Shown one piece after another: positions 12,583 to 15,941 of a stretch of 15,941 nucleotides of DNA. Each line of letters opens with the position of its first letter. The stretch's first letter is position 1. The translations under genes were made by a program, and so were the position numbers. Origin of the DNA: Elusimicrobiota bacterium (GTDB lineage: Bacteria; Omnitrophota; Gorgyraeia; Zapsychrales; Fredricksoniimonadaceae); NCBI GenBank assembly GCA_012514595.1, contig JAAYZZ010000118.1, positions 1-15,941 on the forward strand. The letters run 5' to 3'. The notes beneath the pieces are model-generated. The model saw only the letters and a list, made by a program, of their open reading frames with translations, did no database searches and was not told where the DNA came from.

Positions 12583-13455
12583 ATGGCAGAACAGAAATTT
12601 TACGGTGGTCTTGCGATCGCACACGGTTGGAATATGGTCAGAAAATATTGGCTGATCATCCTTCTTCTGGGTGTTGTCTATGCGCTCTTTGAAGGGGCGA
12701 GTGGGACCCTGACAAATCTTTCAGGAAAGCCGCAGATCTCCTTGCTGGAGATCGGCAAGCTTTACAGGGACCCCGGCCAGAGAGACCGTCTTTTTCAGGC
12801 GCTTCGTGATTCGGGATATATCGACGAGAACGGGAGGGTCCAGCCCAAACTTCAGGACGCCGTCGCTCCGCGGAGCCTGGAACTCTCGTTGGAGTTCCAG
12901 GCGGACCGGTTCGAGATCTACGAGTTCCTCAACCAGTACCGCTACCGGCTTCCATTCCCGAGAGCCGTGTATTATCTCTTGGCATTTCTGTTCTGGGCGG
13001 CGGGGCTTTTGATGTCCGTCGGGTTCACAAAAGTCCATTTGATGCTGATGAGGGACCAGGAGCCCGAGGTCTCCGAGCTCTTTACGAACGGGAACCTTGT
13101 GGTCCCCTACCTTCTGGGAAGCCTCTGTTACGGCCTTGCGGTCCTGGGAGGGTTCATCCTTTTGATCGTTCCGGGTATCATCTTGAGCATTATGCTGGGG
13201 CTCTACGCCTATCTGATCGTGGATAAAGGTTTGGGTCCTCTTGCGGCCCTGAGGCGCAGCCGGGTCATCACTCGGGGACAGCGTTGGCGTTTGGCGAATT
13301 TCTGGGGGATGCTGCTTCTGTTGAACCTCGCAGGCCTTTTGTGCCTTCTCGTCGGTGCTATCGTGACCGGATGGATCAGCGTGATCGCCAGTGCCTATGT
13401 CTATGAAAAACTCGAGAATGCCCCGGATGTTCAGCCGCAGGCGCTTGCGGCGTGA
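12583..13455 (+). CDS. Multi-pass membrane protein of unknown function (DUF975/GPDPase-membrane-domain-like)
   Basis: A 290-residue inner-membrane protein. One hydrophobic helix lies at about 21-37 (YWLIILLLGVVYALF). A polar segment of about 90 residues (38-126), probably outside the membrane, follows, then about five helices between 127 and 278. The stretch FILLIVPGIILSIMLGLYAYLIV, followed by GLGPLAALRRSRVITRGQRW, resembles the pattern of DUF975, YciC and the membrane domain of some glycerophosphodiester phosphodiesterases: helix, I-P-G-I, then A-L-x-x-S-x-x-x-T-x-G. No catalytic motif is visible. AGGGGGAG just before the ATG supports the start. It lies 21 bases after murA and 18 before trpG, and may simply be a passenger in the transcript. 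The family assignment is tentative. Confidence 0.75.
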   Translation: MAEQKFYGGLAIAHGWNMVRKYWLIILLLGVVYALFEGASGTLTNLSGKPQISLLEIGKLYRDPGQRDRLFQALRDSGYIDENGRVQPKLQDAVAPRSLELSLEFQADRFEIYEFLNQYRYRLPFPRAVYYLLAFLFWAAGLLMSVGFTKVHLMLMRDQEPEVSELFTNGNLVVPYLLGSLCYGLAVLGGFILLIVPGIILSIMLGLYAYLIVDKGLGPLAALRRSRVITRGQRWRLANFWGMLLLLNLAGLLCLLVGAIVTGWISVIASAYVYEKLENAPDVQPQALAA

Positions 13456-13473
13456 ACGAAGGGAGGGGATGTT

Positions 13474-14040
13474 ATGATCCTGATGATCGATAATTATGAT
13501 TCATTCACCTATAATCTCGTCCAGTATCTCGGGGAGTTGAAGGCGGATGTCAAGGTCTACCGCAATGATGCCATCACTCTCGACGGGATCCGGAGGCTCG
13601 GGCCGGAGAGGATCATCATTTCTCCCGGACCCAGCAGTCCGGACAAGGCGGGGATCTCGATCGAAACGATCAAGGCCTTTGCCGGGGCGGTCCCGATCCT
13701 TGGGGTGTGCCTGGGCCACCAGGCGATCGGCGAAGCCTTCGGGGGGAGGATCGTTCGCGCGAAGAAACTCATGCACGGAAAGATCTCCCGGATCACGCAT
13801 AACGGCAAAGATCTCTTTAAGGGCCTGTCCAATCCTTTTGAGGCGACCCGCTATCACTCGCTCGCCATCGAGCCCGGGACGTGCCCGGCATGTCTTGAGG
13901 TCACGGCCCGCACCGAAGATGACGGCGAGATCATGGGGGTGCGGCACAAGACCCTGCCGTTGTGGGGCGTCCAGTTCCATCCAGAATCGATCCTGACCCG
14001 GGAAGGGAAAAGGATCCTCGAAAACTTTCTTCATCTTTGA
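13474..14040 (+). CDS. trpG: Anthranilate synthase component II / aminodeoxychorismate synthase glutaminase
   Basis: A 188-residue class I glutamine amidotransferase that supplies ammonia to TrpE, and possibly to PabB for folate. The N-terminus MILMIDNYDSFTYNL is typical, followed by the ISPGPSSP oxyanion segment. The nucleophile is Cys79 in GVCLGHQAIG, with His169 and Glu171 of the triad in FHPES. The M-H-G-K stretch is also conserved. Length is normal. GGGAGGGG at 13461-13468 is a strong ribosome site. Sequence alone does not separate TrpG from PabA; the trpD, trpC and trpF neighbours favour tryptophan synthesis. No trpE lies in the window. Confidence 0.93.
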   Translation: MILMIDNYDSFTYNLVQYLGELKADVKVYRNDAITLDGIRRLGPERIIISPGPSSPDKAGISIETIKAFAGAVPILGVCLGHQAIGEAFGGRIVRAKKLMHGKISRITHNGKDLFKGLSNPFEATRYHSLAIEPGTCPACLEVTARTEDDGEIMGVRHKTLPLWGVQFHPESILTREGKRILENFLHL

Positions 14041-14054
14041 TCGGAGAGCAGCCC

Positions 14055-15077
14055 ATGCGAGACTTGATTGCCAAGATCCAGCGTAAGGAAGACCTGTCCA
14101 CAGACGAGATCCAGACGGTCATGACCCGGATCATGGACGGCAAGGCGGACGAAGCGGACATGCGGGATTTTCTTCTGGCTATGACCGAAAAGGAGCCTTC
14201 CGTCGATGAGATCGTCGGGGCGGCCGAGATCATGCGGCGGTTCGTGATCCCTGTCCAAACGCGGCATGACCGGATCTTTGATATCGTGGGGACCGGCGGG
14301 GATTACAAACATACCTTCAACATTTCGACCTGCGCCGCCTTTGTCATCGCCGGGGCAGGTGTGGCGGTGGCCAAACACGGCAACAATTCGGTGTCCAGCC
14401 TTTGCGGGAGTGCGGATGTCCTGGAGGCCCTGGGGGTCAGGCTCGATATTCCCCTGGAGAAGATCTCGGCATGCCTGGATGAGGTGGGGCTGGCCTTTCT
14501 TTTTGCCAAGCGTCATCATCCGGGCATGAGGCATGTGGCCCCGGTCCGCAAGGCCTTGGGGATCAAGACCATCTTTAATATCCTGGGCCCCCTCACCAAT
14601 CCGGCGGGCGCGACCCATCAGCTGCTGGGGGTCTACGACCGGCATCTTTTGGAACAAATGGCCGAGGTTCTCAGGCGGTTGGGATCCCGGCGGGCGATCG
14701 TGGTCCACGGGGCCGACGGGATGGACGAGATCTCCCTTGCGGACAAGACATTTGTCAGCGAGTTCAACGGAGAGAAGCTGCGTTCTTACGAGATCATCCC
14801 CGAGGAGTTCGGGCTCCGCCGGGCGTTTGACCAGGACATCAAGGGAGGGGACAAGACCGTTAATGCCGGGTTCCTTCTGGAGGTCCTGCGCGGGGCCAAG
14901 GGGCCTAAACGTAATATTGTCCTTTTGAATGCCGGTTTTGCGCTCTATGCGGCCGATGCGGTCAAGTCCCCCGAGGACGGGATCGCCCTTGCGGCCGCTG
15001 TTATCAACGACGGGCGGGCCCTCCGCATCCTGGAGAAACTGAAGGATTTTACCAGTCGTGATCAGCAGCTTTCTTGA
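14055..15077 (+). CDS. trpD: Anthranilate phosphoribosyltransferase
   Basis: A 340-residue enzyme that joins anthranilate to PRPP, the second step of tryptophan synthesis. The small N-terminal helical domain (about 1-70) precedes the PRPP loop GTGGDYKHTFNIST, then KHGNNSVSSLCGSADVLEAL, HHPGMRHVAPVRKALG and FNILGPLTNPAGA. Most substrate residues are kept, but the usual K-H-G-N-R-S-V-S-S-K-S-G reads with Asn for Arg and Leu-Cys for Lys-Ser, and L-G-I-R-T reads LGIKT. ATG 14055 follows CGGAGAG by a suitable distance, 14 bases after trpG. An in-frame ATG at 13962 would lie within trpG and add 31 unrelated residues. The 3' end overlaps trpC by 20 bp. Confidence 0.95.
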   Translation: MRDLIAKIQRKEDLSTDEIQTVMTRIMDGKADEADMRDFLLAMTEKEPSVDEIVGAAEIMRRFVIPVQTRHDRIFDIVGTGGDYKHTFNISTCAAFVIAGAGVAVAKHGNNSVSSLCGSADVLEALGVRLDIPLEKISACLDEVGLAFLFAKRHHPGMRHVAPVRKALGIKTIFNILGPLTNPAGATHQLLGVYDRHLLEQMAEVLRRLGSRRAIVVHGADGMDEISLADKTFVSEFNGEKLRSYEIIPEEFGLRRAFDQDIKGGDKTVNAGFLLEVLRGAKGPKRNIVLLNAGFALYAADAVKSPEDGIALAAAVINDGRALRILEKLKDFTSRDQQLS

Positions 15078-15849
15078 TACCATCCTTGCCAAGAAGCGCG
15101 CGCACATCCAGGCGCGCCGGGCGTATTATGAGAACCTCAAGAGAAATCTTGGAAGATCAGAATACGGACGTTACGGGATTTTCAAAAGAGCGGTCTCTGC
15201 GCCGGGAGGCATGAATTTGATCGCCGAGGTCAAAAAGGCCTCTCCCTCCAAAGGGCTGATCCGTGATGATTTCGATCCCGAGGAGATCGCCCGGGCCTAT
15301 GAAAAAGCCGGGGCCGCGGCCCTTTCGGTCCTGACCGAGGAGGATTTCTTTCAAGGCAAGGCCGCGTATCTGAAGCGCATTACGGAATTTTCCGGTATTC
15401 CGGCGCTGATGAAGGATTTCTTTATCGACGAGCTGCAACTTTTCGAAGCGAGGCATTGCGGGGCGAGCGCGGTGCTCTTGATCGTGGCCGCCCTTTCCGA
15501 TGTACAGCTCAAAGATCTCTACCAGGCCGCGAGCGCCCTTGATCTCGACTGTCTTGTGGAGGTCCACGAGGAAAAGGAGCTGGACCGGGCGGTAAAGGCA
15601 GGGGCCGAGATCGTCGGGATCAATAACCGGGACCTGCATTCGTTCGAGGTTGCCCTGGCCACATCCGAGCGCATCATTCCGCGTATCCCGGCTGGCAAGG
15701 TGATCGTGGTCGAGAGCGGTCTTCGTTCGAATACCGATGTCCTCCGGATGAAGGACCTTGGTGCCAACGCCGTCCTGATCGGCGAGATCTTCATGCGTGA
15801 GCGGGATGTGGCGGCGAAGGTGAGAGAAGTGATGGGGAGAGGCGAATGA
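15058..15849 (+). CDS. trpC: Indole-3-glycerol phosphate synthase
   Basis: A 263-residue (beta/alpha)8 enzyme that closes the indole ring from CdRP. Catalytic segments in order are LIAEVKKASPSKGLIR (about 54-69, with the conserved Glu and Lys), LMKDFFIDELQL with the catalytic Lys, LLIVAALSD, LVEVHEEKELDRA, GINNRDL and VVESGL. The start codon is GTG at 15058: MISSFLDTILAKK fits the family N-terminus and no alternative ATG lies nearby. AAGGA at 15042-15046 is 11 bases upstream. The start overlaps the trpD end by 20 bp and the stop overlaps trpF by 4 bp. Not fused to TrpF, unlike the enterobacterial enzyme. Confidence 0.96.
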   Translation: MISSFLDTILAKKRAHIQARRAYYENLKRNLGRSEYGRYGIFKRAVSAPGGMNLIAEVKKASPSKGLIRDDFDPEEIARAYEKAGAAALSVLTEEDFFQGKAAYLKRITEFSGIPALMKDFFIDELQLFEARHCGASAVLLIVAALSDVQLKDLYQAASALDLDCLVEVHEEKELDRAVKAGAEIVGINNRDLHSFEVALATSERIIPRIPAGKVIVVESGLRSNTDVLRMKDLGANAVLIGEIFMRERDVAAKVREVMGRGE

Positions 15850-15941
15850 CGCGCATCAAGATCTGCGGGATTACGAATGTGGAGGATGCCTTTGCAGCGC
15901 TCAAGGCCGGGGCCGATGCCTTGGGGTTCGTCTTTTATAAA
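15846..15941 (+). CDS. trpF: Phosphoribosylanthranilate isomerase, N-terminal part (cut by window end)
   Basis: The first 32 codons are visible. TRIKICGITNVEDAFAA is the standard TrpF opening and contains the catalytic cysteine (Cys7) of this (beta/alpha)8 isomerase, which converts PRA to CdRP for TrpC. GADALGFVFY is the second strand. The ATG overlaps the trpC stop (ATGA) and is preceded by GGGGAG at 15834-15839. The gene continues beyond the window. Confidence 0.92.
   Translation, partial: MTRIKICGITNVEDAFAALKAGADALGFVFYK

Noticed and set aside
13456..13473. A trp leader peptide or attenuator
   Set aside because: The gap before trpG is 18 bases and contains only a ribosome binding site.
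1..15941. Mobile elements, phage genes, CRISPR repeats, toxin-antitoxin pairs, tRNA genes or intrinsic terminators
   Set aside because: I saw no transposase or integrase, no spaced repeats, no cloverleaf and no GC-rich stem followed by a T-run. The window is a housekeeping region.

Overview
The window is a gene-dense stretch of a bacterial chromosome. It is visibly GC-rich, and every supported gene lies on the + strand. I see no mobile element, CRISPR array, tRNA or rRNA. The order polA-coaE-rho is one I associate with Chlamydiae and other PVC-superphylum bacteria. Together with rpmE-prfA-prmC-murA it suggests an uncultivated PVC-type lineage such as Omnitrophota, but that assignment is inference and only moderately secure.

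Layout. Positions 1-33 hold the last codons of an upstream gene, possibly priA. A bacterioferritin-like di-iron protein (51-542) and the YraN endonuclease-like protein (548-910) follow. An AT-rich 122-bp gap (911-1032), the longest non-coding stretch, precedes a one-carbon block: a short FchA/FTCD_C-type cyclohydrolase-family protein, folD overlapping it by 4 bp, and a degenerate FAD/NAD oxidoreductase-like protein overlapping folD by 8 bp. An exported TPR protein (3437-4564) comes next. Then an information-processing and cell-wall block: polA, coaE, rho, rpmE, prfA, prmC, murA. A membrane protein of unknown role (12583-13455) separates it from a tryptophan block: trpG, trpD, trpC and the start of trpF, which runs off the window.

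The most interesting point is in the one-carbon block. FolD normally has both dehydrogenase and cyclohydrolase activities. Here the three residues of the cyclohydrolase site (Lys54, Gln98, Asp121 in E. coli numbering, which this protein matches without gaps up to that point) read Gln, Ala and Glu. The gene is translationally coupled to a member of the family that includes FchA, a stand-alone methenyl-THF cyclohydrolase. The simplest reading is that the two activities have been split over two proteins. A third coupled gene is oxidoreductase-like but has lost most of its FAD-binding signature.

Other points: a near-consensus sigma70 promoter overlaps the end of rho and probably drives rpmE-prfA and genes beyond. 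PolA has the polymerase and 5'-nuclease motifs but lacks the proofreading motifs. The ferritin lacks the haem-ligand methionine of bacterioferritin. The trp cluster has no trpE at its head. Most gene junctions are short gaps or overlaps, which suggests long transcripts with extensive translational coupling.
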